This document shows positions 50,478-59,394 of a DNA stretch of 64,000 nucleotides, piece after piece. Source of the DNA: UBA6168 sp965222975 (GTDB lineage: Bacteria; Bacteroidota; Bacteroidia; Chitinophagales; Saprospiraceae); assembly GCA_965222975.1 (NCBI GenBank), contig CBDCVJ010000041.1, positions 372,001-436,000 on the forward strand, in the 5' to 3' direction. The notes under the pieces are model-generated. The model was not told the DNA's origin and did not search any database. It saw only the letters and a program-made list of their open reading frames with translations. Numbering within the stretch: the stretch's first letter is position 1; every line of letters starts with the position of its first letter. The position numbers and the translations under genes are program-made.

Positions 50478-51497
50478 TAAATCATTGAACTTGGCTGAAA
50501 GAATTGTAAAATTAACTCCCCTTTAATTAGGGCCTTTCATAATTGTTGTTAAAAAATATTTGAATTTTTTTTCTAAAAATTGGTATTAAAAAAAATATTT
50601 AATTCTATTAATTTTTTCAAAGATGGCTTGTAAAAAAGTTTTAATGATTTTACCCTAAATGAATTTTATAAAAAAACATTGAATTGATGTTACCTTTTTC
50701 TTCAAAACAATAATAATGTAAACGATAGCTATTTGCATGTTTTATCTAAAATGCCTAATGCAGCATGCCTTTAAAAGGAATTGCTTATAAACATTGGCAA
50801 ATACTTCAAGCCCTTATACTTGATAATTAAAGACGTAGTTCACATGTAGTTTTATTGGGTTGGTTAAGAAAGCTTTAGCTGGTTTTGCTCAACATTTATC
50901 AACTGTTTCAGCCACCGCAAATGCTTTAGCTAATTAATGAGTTGATTCTATTGTTTTGCAGTATGTCTAGGCTAAAAAGCTGTTTAGCCCTGCACCCAAT
51001 CGGTCAAAAAATAACATGCTTTTTCTATGCATCGGAGAGCCACAAAGCTGGCGCTCCGTTTTTTTTTAAGGAAATCTATTGTCCTGCTTTTTTACGGAAC
51101 ACGTTAAAGTAAAAATACTTTTTGTAAAAAAAGGAAAACTACCATTACCTTTTTATTGTGAGATTACATAGTATATATAAATGAATAGTATCAAGCGTCT
51201 TTTATTAAAAAATATTTAAAATCCTGTTTGTAAAAAAAAGAAGACTGTCAAGTGAATGGCATTGGTTGTTTTGGATTTTCATTGCAAATTAATTCAATGC
51301 CAGAGGGTCTGTAAATAATGATGATATGATTGCCCCTTCATGAAAAAGTATAAAGGTATTCAAATGAACAATGAAAACTACTCTTGGTATTTTTTCCATT
51401 TTATTTCAGAAATCATTGACCCTGATTTTTATTTGAAATTATAAACGCGGAAGCCGAAAAGCGGATAGAGTAGGCATTAACTTAAAAACTTTTTGTG
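50478..51497. other. AT-rich gene-free kilobase
   Basis: Besides the terminators at either end, this 1-kb stretch has no open frame that looks coding. It contains AT-rich segments, a GGCTAAAAAGCTGTTTAGCC hairpin near 50972 and a terminator-like hairpin at 51033-51067. This layout could house a small RNA, but I see no known RNA family. Confidence 0.5.
51033..51067 (+). terminator. Hairpin followed by nine T within the gene-free stretch
   Basis: CGGAGAGCC and GGCGCTCCG pair with one internal mismatch around ACAAAGCT, followed by TTTTTTTTT. With no gene directly before it, it may mark the end of an unannotated small transcript. Confidence 0.55.
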
Positions 51498-51875
51498 ATG
51501 AAAAAATTTATTTGTCTATTAGTCATTTGCTTTGGGTTTTATTTAAATGCTCAATCGCAATGCGCTATTACGTTAACCAATAACTCTACCAATCCTTACA
51601 GTGTTACCTATCAGGATGGAAGCGGAAACCAAAATACCATAACCGCTAACGGTAGCGGAGGTTCGAACACTCAGGTCATTCAAAATTTTGCTTTTAATTT
51701 GACTTGGAATGGTTTTAATGCCAATGGATGCAACACCAATCAGGTCGTTATCACTGCGGCCCCAGCTTCAGGTGTTGAATTCACTCCATGTCTGGTTCCA
51801 AACTCTGCTACGTGGTCATTTACGCAAAATGGCGGGGCAGCAATTCCTTACTCTTTAAATATTACCATCAACTAG
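51498..51875 (+). CDS. Small secreted protein of unknown function
   Basis: A 125-residue protein from ATG 51498 (GTG at 51495 overlaps). It has a signal peptide (FICLLVICFGFYLNAQSQ) and a mature part of about 100 residues rich in Thr, Asn and Gly with four Cys residues (CAITLTNNSTNPYSVTY onward), which looks like a single beta-sandwich. It lacks a T9SS sorting domain, so it is probably released to the periplasm or exported by another route. I do not recognise the family. It stands alone, with a terminator about 70 bases after the stop. Confidence 0.6.
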   Translation: MKKFICLLVICFGFYLNAQSQCAITLTNNSTNPYSVTYQDGSGNQNTITANGSGGSNTQVIQNFAFNLTWNGFNANGCNTNQVVITAAPASGVEFTPCLVPNSATWSFTQNGGAAIPYSLNITIN

Positions 51876-51943
51876 TGCCGACAAAATGTTAAGAATTGAC
51901 TGATTGCTTTAGAAATCAAAGCAGCAATAAACTATCAATGCAG

Positions 51944-51976
51944 GCCTTCCCAATATTAATGGAAGGCTTGTTTGGT
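51944..51976 (+). terminator. Rho-independent terminator after the small secreted protein gene
   Basis: GCCTTCC and GGAAGGC pair around a 10-base loop and are followed by TTGTTTGGTTT. It is 70 bases after the stop. Confidence 0.75.
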
Positions 51977-52227
51977 TTATAAGGGCAGAATTGGTTTAAG
52001 TACGTGAAATTGGGAAATAACCTTGAATTTTTGCGACTCCTGATTATTCCTTTTTTTAAAAAGGACAAGTAGAAAGACACCCTTCGCTCTTGAGCTGCCT
52101 AATTATTCTTGGAATGAGGCTAAATATTTCAATAAAACTAAAATTGCTGCATTCCCCGTACATTTGTCCCACCTAAGACAATGTACCAAGTCAAGCTCAC
52201 CTCGACATGGATACCAAAAACTTAGGT

Positions 52228-52264
52228 GCCTTCTGGTATTTATTACCAGAAGGCTTTGTTGTTT
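52228..52264 (+). terminator. Rho-independent terminator before the MFS gene
   Basis: GCCTTCTGGTA and TACCAGAAGGC form an 11-base stem followed by TTTGTTGTTT. No gene lies directly before it; the region 51977-52227 shows none. It may end read-through from upstream or act as an attenuator for the MFS gene at 52361. Confidence 0.7.
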
Positions 52265-52360
52265 AAAGCTTAATGACAAGAGTAGTTTCTCAAAATTTTC
52301 ACAAACTATATCACTCGTTTAACTTGCCTCCCCAATACCATAGTACCTTAATTATACAAA

Positions 52361-53608
52361 ATGCTGCGCCGCAACCCAGACCAATTTCTCGCCTTCCGTT
52401 ACCCCGAGTTCCGCAATCTGCTCGGAGCGAGTTTTTTCTTTCATACTGCTGTGATGATGCAGATCGTCATCATCGAGTACGAAATGTACAAGATCACAGG
52501 CGACCCATTGGCCATTGGGCTGATCGGTCTGGCACAGGCTGCCCCGTTCATTGGGCTATCGCTTATTGGAGGGCACTTTGCAGATGTGTGGAGCAAGAAG
52601 CGGGTCATCCATTTCAGCTTGTTGGGGATGATGTTGAGTTCGTTAGTACTGTATTTTGCTGGTAAAAGATTGGCAGGTGGAGATCACTCGTTGGAATTAC
52701 AGCTTATCATCTATGGAGTCGTTTTCTTAACAGGTATTTTCATGGCATTTTACTCACCAGCAGTGCAGGCGATGAAAGCATTTGTGGTGCCACGGACGGC
52801 GTATGAGAGTGCTGCCACTTGGAGCAGTTCGGGGTGGCAGGCAGGCATCATCATCGGCCCGGGGGTGGTAGGTTTTGTTTATGAGGCAGTGGGTTTTGCC
52901 GATACTATTTTGGTAGTAGTTGGCCTTTTTGCTATAGTGCAAATGATATGGCTGCCCGTCAAAAATCCAATGCTCGGGCTACCCAAAGAAGGCAGTGCAT
53001 GGCAAAAGATCAAAGAAGGGTTGCGGTTTGTCCGCACCAAAGAGATGTTGTTTTATTCCATTTCCCTCGACTTGTTTTCAGTAATGTTCGGCGGGGTAGT
53101 GGCTATTTTGCCTGTTTATGCGGAGGCTATTTTAGATGTTGGTGCGAGCGGGTTGGGCATTATGCGATCTGCCCCGGCAGTCGGAGGTCTGGTTGTGCTT
53201 TTTATTATTTCCAATATTTCTTTTTTGAAAAACATTTGGCGGACGCTGCTCCTGTTTGTGGCAGGTTTTGGAGTGGCGACACTGGTATTTGCGGTGTCAA
53301 AGAATTTCTACTTGTCAGTAGCCGCTCTGTTCTTCGTCGGTGCCTTCGACTCGGTAAGCGTTGTGATCCGGCAGACCATCCTCCAACTCGTCGTGCCAGA
53401 CGACATGCGTGGGCGGGTCAATTCTGTCAATGGCATTTTCCTTAGTGCTTCTAATGAATTGGGGGCATTTGAGTCTGGGCTGGCAGCAAGCCTGATGGGA
53501 ACAGTGCCTTCTGTCATCTTTGGCGGTGTTGCTTCATTGGCTGTCGTGGGATGGGTTTGGTTAAAAACGAAAGAATTGTTGCATGTGGATTTGGGCAAGG
53601 AGATTTGA
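52361..53608 (+). CDS. MFS transporter, enterobactin-exporter-like
   Basis: A 415-residue integral membrane transporter with about 12 hydrophobic segments. The N terminus FRNLLGASFFFHTAVMM, the GGHFADVWSKKRV loop (signature loop between helices 2 and 3 of MFS drug exporters) and MRGRVNSVNGIFLSASNELG in the second half match the MFS_3 group that includes enterobactin/drug exporters. The cargo is unknown. It is preceded by a terminator at 52228-52264 and stands alone on the plus strand, so it probably has its own promoter. Short palindrome-bearing DNA follows. Confidence 0.85.
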   Translation: MLRRNPDQFLAFRYPEFRNLLGASFFFHTAVMMQIVIIEYEMYKITGDPLAIGLIGLAQAAPFIGLSLIGGHFADVWSKKRVIHFSLLGMMLSSLVLYFAGKRLAGGDHSLELQLIIYGVVFLTGIFMAFYSPAVQAMKAFVVPRTAYESAATWSSSGWQAGIIIGPGVVGFVYEAVGFADTILVVVGLFAIVQMIWLPVKNPMLGLPKEGSAWQKIKEGLRFVRTKEMLFYSISLDLFSVMFGGVVAILPVYAEAILDVGASGLGIMRSAPAVGGLVVLFIISNISFLKNIWRTLLLFVAGFGVATLVFAVSKNFYLSVAALFFVGAFDSVSVVIRQTILQLVVPDDMRGRVNSVNGIFLSASNELGAFESGLAASLMGTVPSVIFGGVASLAVVGWVWLKTKELLHVDLGKEI

Positions 53609-53792
53609 AAATAATGCTGTTCGATTTGAATGGCGATTGGTATTTTAGCAAAAAAATTGGAAAGAAAGAAGCATTCATGTTCCAACAGATAATTTACTAT
53701 CGGGAATGTATTTGGCAAAAATCACCATGGGCGGTGGAGTAATTTCACAAAAAATCAATGTAAGCCACTAACTTTGAGTCTTAATGAAAAAT

Positions 53793-54036
53793 TCATTCAA
53801 ACACAAATCAAAATCTCAATATGGTTTTGATTTGCAGCAATTCTCGCTATTGGTTTTTTTGAAATATGAAAGCCGTTCTTTGAGGCCAAAGGGAAGGGGG
53901 CTTTTGGAGAGGGGTGTGTTTTTTTGGTTTTTTTCAAAAAAAACCAAAAAAACACACCCCTCTCCTCTTGTTTTCTTCTCCACATATTTCAATTTTTTTA
54001 ATAGCGAGAATTGCTGTTTGATTTGTGTTTGAATGA
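53793..54036. repeat. Long imperfect palindrome, family A
   Basis: About 245 bases: TCATTCAAACACAAATC at the left pairs with GATTTGTGTTTGAATGA at the right, and the centre is a hairpin of GAGAGGGGTGTG, a T run, then an A run and CACACCCCTCTC. Segments such as GAGGCCAAAGGGAAG match the elements at 8426-8600 and 10651-10730. It occupies the gap between the MFS gene and the beta-helix gene at 54050. Confidence 0.65.
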
Positions 54037-54049
54037 AAAAACCAACTAT

Positions 54050-55294
54050 ATGAAAAACGCAATTGTTCTTTTTCTTTTAATTTCCATATTCGCTTGCCAA
54101 CCAAAAGAGCAAGGCCGACAACCTCTCCCGGCCGAAACCCTGGTTAAAGATCTTTCTGAAAAACTCATCACTGCCGCCGCCGATGAGGTGATCCTGTTGC
54201 CGGAAGGCACATTTGAATTTAAGCGGCCACTTTCTCTTGATGGTGTTCCCAATGTGACCATCAAAGGAGCGGGGATGGGTAAAACCGTTCTTACCTTCAA
54301 AGGGCAAATAGAAGGAGCGCAAGGACTACTGGTCAAAAATGTAGAAGGGCTTACGCTTGAAGGTTTTACCGTAGCCGATACCAAGGGCGACGCCATCAAA
54401 GTTCAGGCCTGTAAAAATGTGACCATGCGGGACATGGAGGCCACTTGGACGGGAGGCGCACTGACAACGAACGGCGGTTATGGCCTTTACCCCGTCAGTT
54501 GCACCAATGTACTCATGGAAAAATGCGAGGCCAGTTATGCCAGTGATGCGGGCATCTATGTTGGCCAATCCACCAACGTGGTGGTACGGAACAATTATGC
54601 CCATCACAACGTGGCAGGCATAGAAATCGAAAACACCCGCAACGCCGATGTTTACAACAATAAAGCAGTGGATAACACAGGCGGACTCCTCATCTTCGAC
54701 ATGCCCGACCTGCCACAAGCCAACGGCTATAAGATCAAAGTCCACGACAATTTGATGGAAAATAACAACCATCCCAACTTTGGGCCAGAAGGAACCGTGG
54801 TTGCCACTTTACCTCCAGGAAGCGGCCTTACCATTATGGCCCACCGGGAAATAGAGGCATTCAACAATACTATCAAAGGACATAAAACGGTGGCCATCAG
54901 CCTGATCAGTTGGCTGTTCACGGAACGGCCTTTCAAGTCGGAAGAATATGACCCATTCTGCGCTGCCGTTTACATTCACGACAATGTGTTGGAAAACAAT
55001 ACAGGCGAAATGGACATGACTACTGATTTCGGAAAATTGCTCACTGCCATGTCGGGAGGACAGACCATTGACATTGCCATAGACGGTATTTTCAACCCTG
55101 AAACCTATGGCAAGGACGGCGAGGTCGTCTGTTTTAAAAACAACGGCGAAGTGTCGTTCCTCAACCTGAATGCTGGCAAGGGCAGCACCCCCAATGAAAT
55201 GATGCAAAACAAGAGTACCGATATGTCCGCTTTCGATTGCTCACTTGAGACGATGGATATTTCAGGGCATGACGCTTGGATGGCAGTGAAATAA
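54050..55294 (+). CDS. Parallel beta-helix lipoprotein
   Basis: A 414-residue protein from ATG 54050 (the frame upstream to 54011 lies in the palindrome). A signal peptide with a lipobox (LLISIFAC, Cys about residue 14) indicates lipid anchoring. Residues about 60-350 are parallel beta-helix coils (NVTMRDMEATWTGGALTTNG, YVGQSTNVVVRNNYAHHN, IEIENTRNADVYNNKAVDN), of the type described for the conserved family found together with a diheme cytochrome. That cytochrome is encoded 1 kb downstream at 56322. The catalytic role is not established for the family. Substrate binding in the helix groove is likely. Confidence 0.8.
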   Translation: MKNAIVLFLLISIFACQPKEQGRQPLPAETLVKDLSEKLITAAADEVILLPEGTFEFKRPLSLDGVPNVTIKGAGMGKTVLTFKGQIEGAQGLLVKNVEGLTLEGFTVADTKGDAIKVQACKNVTMRDMEATWTGGALTTNGGYGLYPVSCTNVLMEKCEASYASDAGIYVGQSTNVVVRNNYAHHNVAGIEIENTRNADVYNNKAVDNTGGLLIFDMPDLPQANGYKIKVHDNLMENNNHPNFGPEGTVVATLPPGSGLTIMAHREIEAFNNTIKGHKTVAISLISWLFTERPFKSEEYDPFCAAVYIHDNVLENNTGEMDMTTDFGKLLTAMSGGQTIDIAIDGIFNPETYGKDGEVVCFKNNGEVSFLNLNAGKGSTPNEMMQNKSTDMSAFDCSLETMDISGHDAWMAVK

Positions 55295-55340
55295 TGACCT
55301 ACATATAACCATTAGAGATGTTCGTAAATAAGTAATTCTA

Positions 55341-55470
55341 ATGTGTTTCCTCCCCCCAGCCCCCTCCAAAGGGGGAGATAAAGCCTGCTAAAATTTAGAG
55401 CTATAGCACTCAATTTTACAATTGAACGGGCCTGTCTCCCCCTATGAAGGGGGCTGGGGGGAGGAAACAT
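55341..55470. repeat. Inverted repeat with CCCCCAGCCCC arms
   Basis: GTTTCCTCCCCCCAGCCCCC at the left and its inverse (GGGGGCTGGGGGGAGGAAAC) at the right, with a second pair inside (CCAAAGGGGGAGA and TCTCCCCCTATGAAGG). The middle is AT-rich and includes a TTTTACAATTG. The same core is seen at 8290-8342. It lies between the beta-helix gene and the outer-membrane-protein gene. Confidence 0.65.
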
Positions 55471-55535
55471 GGGGTAACAAATTCCAAAATTTTATTTATG
55501 AACAACTTTATTTTTTAACCTATAATTTTTCTACA

Positions 55536-56102
55536 ATGAAACAAAAAGTTTTTGTACTCGCTCTGGCCGTACTCATTTTCGGCCTCAACCAAACTATCGG
55601 CCAATCTGCTGCCACCAGCCAAGGATCCCACCTTATTAGTGGGATGTTCTCGTTTACCTCTCAAGGAGGTGACCTTTACAACAATTTTGATGATAAACCA
55701 CAGAACACGATCATTTTTACCCCGTCTTACTACAATTTCGTTATAGACCAATTAGGAGTGGGTGGAGACTTTTCCCTCAACCGAGTTTCTCAAGGGGACT
55801 TTAGTTTCACAACCATAGGGGTAGGTCCCAAACTTGCGTATTTCTTTGATAGTGGAGGAAATGGAATCCCGTTTATAGGCGGTGGCTTCAATTATATTTC
55901 CATAGGGGATGGGGATAATACTGAAGGTGGCTTTTCCACTAAAATCGGTGGAGGCATCATGGTTAGAAAAGGCCATTTAGGCGTTTCACTCGAAGTGGGT
56001 TGGTTGAGGGAAAGTTATAAACCCGATGGTGCAACCGATAGGATTAATGGCAGCACGATATTTTTCGGGGCTGGCCTTGTAGGCTTCCTGTTCAATGGAT
56101 AA
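55536..56102 (+). CDS. Outer membrane beta-barrel protein
   Basis: A 188-residue protein from ATG 55536 (the longer frame from 55422 lies in the repeat). The signal peptide (VFVLALAVLIFGLNQTIG) is followed by alternating hydrophobic strands with aromatic residues: GMFSFTSQGGDLY, FTPSYYNFVIDQ, LGVGGDFSLNRVSQ, GPKLAYFFD, GGFNYISIG, LGVSLEVGWL and a last strand ending TIFFGAGLVGFLFN. This is the pattern of an eight-stranded outer-membrane barrel (OmpA/W type). It lies between the beta-helix lipoprotein and the diheme cytochrome on the same strand and may belong with them. Confidence 0.7.
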   Translation: MKQKVFVLALAVLIFGLNQTIGQSAATSQGSHLISGMFSFTSQGGDLYNNFDDKPQNTIIFTPSYYNFVIDQLGVGGDFSLNRVSQGDFSFTTIGVGPKLAYFFDSGGNGIPFIGGGFNYISIGDGDNTEGGFSTKIGGGIMVRKGHLGVSLEVGWLRESYKPDGATDRINGSTIFFGAGLVGFLFNG

Positions 56103-56165
56103 TGGATTTATTTTAATGCAAACCTCAGAAGATGGGAGGCATTAAGAAAATGCTTTCCATCTTAT

Positions 56166-56297
56166 CATACTACTGGACATGAGATATTAGATAATAGATA
56201 TTAGACAAAATATCATTTCTAAATACTTGATTTTCAATGTAAAACAAGCATTGTTTTTCTAAGGTCTAAAGTCTAATATCTCATGCCCGGTAGTATG
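56166..56297. repeat. Imperfect palindrome with CATACTAC ends
   Basis: CATACTACTGGACATGAGAT, then ATTAG, at the left is mirrored at the right by CTAATATCTCATGCCCGGTAGTATG. It lies 25 bases upstream of the diheme cytochrome start, in the gap after the barrel gene. Confidence 0.6.
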
Positions 56298-56321
56298 CCA
56301 TCTTATTTTATAATCAGGTAA

Positions 56322-57365
56322 ATGATCTTAAATCGGAAAATACCTACCATCGCCTGTGTACTATTCCTCATTGTTTTTTTCTCAAAATGCCAAGCTCCTG
56401 TGACAGAGGGTGTCCAAATGGACATTTCACAAAAACCTTTCAAGCACCTTTCCCAATATCAGTTTTTTACTGGCGAAATGAAAAACCTGCAACCCAACGA
56501 GCGGGTGCTGCCCTACGACCTCAACTCCCCCCTCTTCAGCGACTACGCCGACAAAAGCCGCTTCGTATGGATGCCAGAGGGAACAGCCGCCGCTTATCAG
56601 GAAGGCATTTCTTTTGACTTCCCAACAGGTGCTGTTTTGATCAAAAACTTTTTTTATGAAAATGAAAATGATCGCCGAATCATCGAAACCCGCTTGCTGG
56701 TCAACCGGGAATCGGGTTGGGATGCAATGACCTATATCTGGAATGATGAGCAGACCGAGGCCCACCTCAACCTCATCGGTGATCAGCAAGAAGTGACCTA
56801 TTTGGATAAACAATTCACCTACCTTATTCCCGACCGTAACCAGTGCAAAAATTGTCACAGCCATGATGGAAAGATAACCCCCATCGGCCCCAAAGCCCAC
56901 CAGATGAACAAGACCTTTGCATACACCGACGGTGAGATGAATCAACTTGAAAAATGGTCGTCCGTCGGCTATCTCACCGGCTATCAGCCTTCCGATAAAA
57001 CACCCCTTGCTGCCAAATGGGATCTTCCCGAAAGCGGCAGCCTCCACGATCGGGCCATGTCCTATCTCGACTCCAACTGCGGCCATTGCCACAACCCCCA
57101 CGGCTCGGCCAACACATCTGGCCTGAACCTCACCTACGATGAACCCATCGGCATCAACCTCGGTGTCTTAAAAGCACCTGTCTCCACCGGCAATGGCTCT
57201 GGTGGCAGGCTGTTCAGCATCGTGCCGGGCAAGCCAGAGGAATCCATTTTATCCTACCGTATGGAATCAACCGACCCCGGTGCAATGATGCCCGAGCTTG
57301 GTCGGCAACTGGTGCATAAGGAAGGGGTGGATTTAATAAAGGAGTGGATTGCAGCTATGAACTAA
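56322..57365 (+). CDS. Diheme c-type cytochrome family protein (SO2930 type)
   Basis: A 347-residue protein with a signal peptide whose Cys (SKCQAP) may be a lipobox. Two c-type heme motifs are visible, CKNCH at about residue 176 and CGHCH at about residue 252, in the segments DRNQCKNCHSHDGKIT and SNCGHCHNPHGSANTSG. The N-terminal half (LNSPLFSDYADKSRFVWMPE, ETRLLVN) and C-terminal end (SILSYRMESTDPGAMMPELG) are the marks of the conserved family that is found beside the parallel beta-helix protein. A redox enzyme in the cell envelope is likely, possibly an oxidase with the beta-helix partner supplying substrate. The reaction is unknown. Confidence 0.82.
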   Translation: MILNRKIPTIACVLFLIVFFSKCQAPVTEGVQMDISQKPFKHLSQYQFFTGEMKNLQPNERVLPYDLNSPLFSDYADKSRFVWMPEGTAAAYQEGISFDFPTGAVLIKNFFYENENDRRIIETRLLVNRESGWDAMTYIWNDEQTEAHLNLIGDQQEVTYLDKQFTYLIPDRNQCKNCHSHDGKITPIGPKAHQMNKTFAYTDGEMNQLEKWSSVGYLTGYQPSDKTPLAAKWDLPESGSLHDRAMSYLDSNCGHCHNPHGSANTSGLNLTYDEPIGINLGVLKAPVSTGNGSGGRLFSIVPGKPEESILSYRMESTDPGAMMPELGRQLVHKEGVDLIKEWIAAMN

Positions 57366-57382
57366 GACTTGAATTTATAAGG

Positions 57383-57413
57383 TGGTTCACCTTTTTCTTC
57401 TTGGCGGATTATT
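57383..57413 (+). repeat. Short dispersed sequence GGTTCACCTTTTT...GCGGATTAT (copy 1)
   Basis: GGTTCACCTTTTTCTTCTTG followed by GCGGATTAT. A second copy with a different centre lies at 62541-62572. The copies lie 59 and 250 bases upstream of gene starts. It may be a shared regulatory site or chance. Confidence 0.3.
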
Positions 57414-57441
57414 ATGGTAAATCCAATAAAAAGGATGCACC

Positions 57442-58392
57442 ATGCCAAAACCGATTTACAACAACCTACTCGAATCTTCCTTTCAAGTCAATAGTAATTG
57501 GACAATCAGGAAAGCGCATTACCCAAAAATTGGCGTTGCCCTCGGTGGCGGTGGTGCAAAAGGGGTTGCACATATTGGCGCGTTGAAAGCGCTATGTGAA
57601 GCTGGTATTCCTATTGATTTTGTTTCAGGCAGCAGTGTTGGCACATTGGCAGGGGGCTTTTTTGCTTTTGGGCTGCCGTTTGACACAATCTTTCAACAAG
57701 CTGCTTCCATGAGCATCGCCAATGTGTCTAGCCCATCGCTTTTCCAAAAAGGCTTGTTTTCAAACAAAACCATTGGTAAAATAGTACGCAAACACCTCGG
57801 CCATGCGGATATCCAAGAGGCCAACCTACCACTAGCAATTGTGACTACCGACATCGAGACGGGTGAATTGGTGACACTTCGCAAGGGTAGGCTTGATCAT
57901 GCTGTAATGGCCAGTTGTGCAATCCCCTGCCTTTTTAGTCCTGTCGAAATAGGAGGACGGCTTTTGGTGGATGGTGGTGTCGGTGACTGCCTTGGCGTTA
58001 CCCCGCTTTTTGAGGAGGATATTGACATCATTATCGCTATAAACCTTGGGCAAAGAAGACGCTTTCGCAAAATCAGTAATACCCTCGACGTGCTGATGAA
58101 TGCCTGCCATATTTCCATGGACTTGAACACCAAAGCACTTGCAAAGCATGTGGACATAATGGTCTCACCTGACCTTTCCCAGTTTTCCGGAAAAGACCCT
58201 CAATGGGCAGAGCAGTACTTTGAGGAAGGCTACCGAGCTGCCGCGGCCGCCATTCCACAGGTCAAGGTTTTGCTGAACAGCCTCTTCGCTTTACAAAAAC
58301 AAGATAAATTCGATTCTTCTAAATATCAAAACGTTCATTCCCCCGTAGTTGGGAGATTTATCTCCCAAGTGCATTCTGCTGTTGGGAGATAA
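57442..58392 (+). CDS. Patatin-like phospholipase
   Basis: A 316-residue lipase of the patatin family. The oxyanion loop is ALGGGGAKGVAHIGALKAL (about residue 34), the nucleophile elbow GSSVGTLAG holds Ser at about residue 63, and DGGVGDCLG gives the Asp at about residue 177, so the Ser-Asp dyad is complete. It should hydrolyse phospholipids or other lipids in the cytoplasm or at the membrane. The last 16 residues (SPVVGRFISQVHSAVGR) are encoded by a palindromic element (58345-58405), so the natural C terminus was probably shorter. It is the first of a plus-strand series with the methyltransferase and FAD enzyme. Confidence 0.86.
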   Translation: MPKPIYNNLLESSFQVNSNWTIRKAHYPKIGVALGGGGAKGVAHIGALKALCEAGIPIDFVSGSSVGTLAGGFFAFGLPFDTIFQQAASMSIANVSSPSLFQKGLFSNKTIGKIVRKHLGHADIQEANLPLAIVTTDIETGELVTLRKGRLDHAVMASCAIPCLFSPVEIGGRLLVDGGVGDCLGVTPLFEEDIDIIIAINLGQRRRFRKISNTLDVLMNACHISMDLNTKALAKHVDIMVSPDLSQFSGKDPQWAEQYFEEGYRAAAAAIPQVKVLLNSLFALQKQDKFDSSKYQNVHSPVVGRFISQVHSAVGR

Positions 58393-58405
58393 ATCTCCCA
58401 ACTAC
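58345..58405. repeat. REP-like palindrome with GTAG foot (GGGAGAT family), overlapping the patatin 3' end
   Basis: Begins GTAGTTGGGAGATTTATCTC and ends with the inverse, TTGGGAGATAAATCTCCCAA then CTAC. Each half is itself a hairpin (TTGGGAGAT and ATCTCCCAA). It starts 45 bases before the patatin stop and supplies that stop codon. GTAG feet are known from REP elements acted on by RAYT transposases. Confidence 0.7.
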
Positions 58406-58422
58406 ACCAAAAACTGATTATC

Positions 58423-59394
58423 ATGACAACCACCATCCAAACTCCGCAAGTGTCCAAGCAACTGCAACAATTTGAATTTACCTTGGACTATTATTATGAA
58501 TTGTTAAAATCCAACGATCGTCACGCTGTCAAACAAGCGACTCAATTGCTAATTGAAAACCTGCGCTTGATGATGTCTTTTGGCAAAGAAATATGGCAAC
58601 AAGCGAAAGAAATAGCGAGCTGCCACCCATTAACGTCCATCCTGTTGGAAAGCCCTCAGATTAATCACAGCCAGCCTTGGCCGCGGGGCTATTTGGGAGA
58701 TGCCGAAATGTTGGATCTCGTTTATGGCATGGGGGAAAGGGATGCGAAAATGGCTCAAACGACCCAACGAGGCCGTTGGTTGGAAGAGGCATTTTTCGAA
58801 GCACCCGTGCAGGCCACTGCCCGTTTGAGGTTGCAACGCCTTGCTCAAATGATAGATATTACATGCCAGCAAATTGACAACCCTCATATTCTATCCATTG
58901 CCTGTGGGCAGTTGCGGGAGGGGCAGTTGTGCCAAGCGATCAGTCAACAAAAGTTTGGCAGATTTGTAGCGCATGATCAAGATGCCAAAAGTTTGCAGGT
59001 AGCTAAAAATGATTTTGGGAAATACGGTGTCGAAATTTTTAACGATTCATTGGGTGCAATTTTCAAAAAAAGGATCAAAGGCCAATTTGATTTTATTTAC
59101 GCGGCAGGTCTTTACGATTATTTGCCCAATGAAACGGCAGCTCATCTCACAAAAGCCATCTTCGATATGTTGAAACCCAGTGGTAAATTATTGGTTGCCA
59201 ATTACACCCCGGAAACGCCAGATGCTGCTTTTATGGAAGCTTTTCTTGACTGGCCATTAATTTATCGGACAGAGGAGGAAGTGCATCAGTTTTATTCTTT
59301 AATTCCTCAGGATGTAATTAAAACAGTGCGAGTTTTTCCAGAAGAAGAAGTAAAGGGAAAATGTTGCCTTTATTATTTGGAAATAAAAAAGTAG
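58423..59394 (+). CDS. Class I SAM-dependent methyltransferase
   Basis: A 323-residue protein. The last 190 residues form a Rossmann-type methyltransferase: HILSIACGQLREGQL is the glycine-poor motif I (D/E-x-G variant), HDQDAKSLQVAKND is the acidic strand-2 end, FDFIYAAGLYDYLPNET is motif IV and SGKLLVANYT is strand 5. The first 130 residues are a helical extension with PWPRGYLGDAEML, as in a set of bacterial methyltransferases of unknown target. Substrate unknown. Its TAG stop lies inside the GTAG foot of the next palindrome (59391-59394). It lies between patatin and the split FAD oxidoreductase on the same strand. Confidence 0.82.
   Translation: MTTTIQTPQVSKQLQQFEFTLDYYYELLKSNDRHAVKQATQLLIENLRLMMSFGKEIWQQAKEIASCHPLTSILLESPQINHSQPWPRGYLGDAEMLDLVYGMGERDAKMAQTTQRGRWLEEAFFEAPVQATARLRLQRLAQMIDITCQQIDNPHILSIACGQLREGQLCQAISQQKFGRFVAHDQDAKSLQVAKNDFGKYGVEIFNDSLGAIFKKRIKGQFDFIYAAGLYDYLPNETAAHLTKAIFDMLKPSGKLLVANYTPETPDAAFMEAFLDWPLIYRTEEEVHQFYSLIPQDVIKTVRVFPEEEVKGKCCLYYLEIKK

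Noticed and set aside
53784..54032. Plus and minus frames across the family A palindrome
   Set aside because: They are produced by the repeat itself, which reads open on both strands because of its symmetry.
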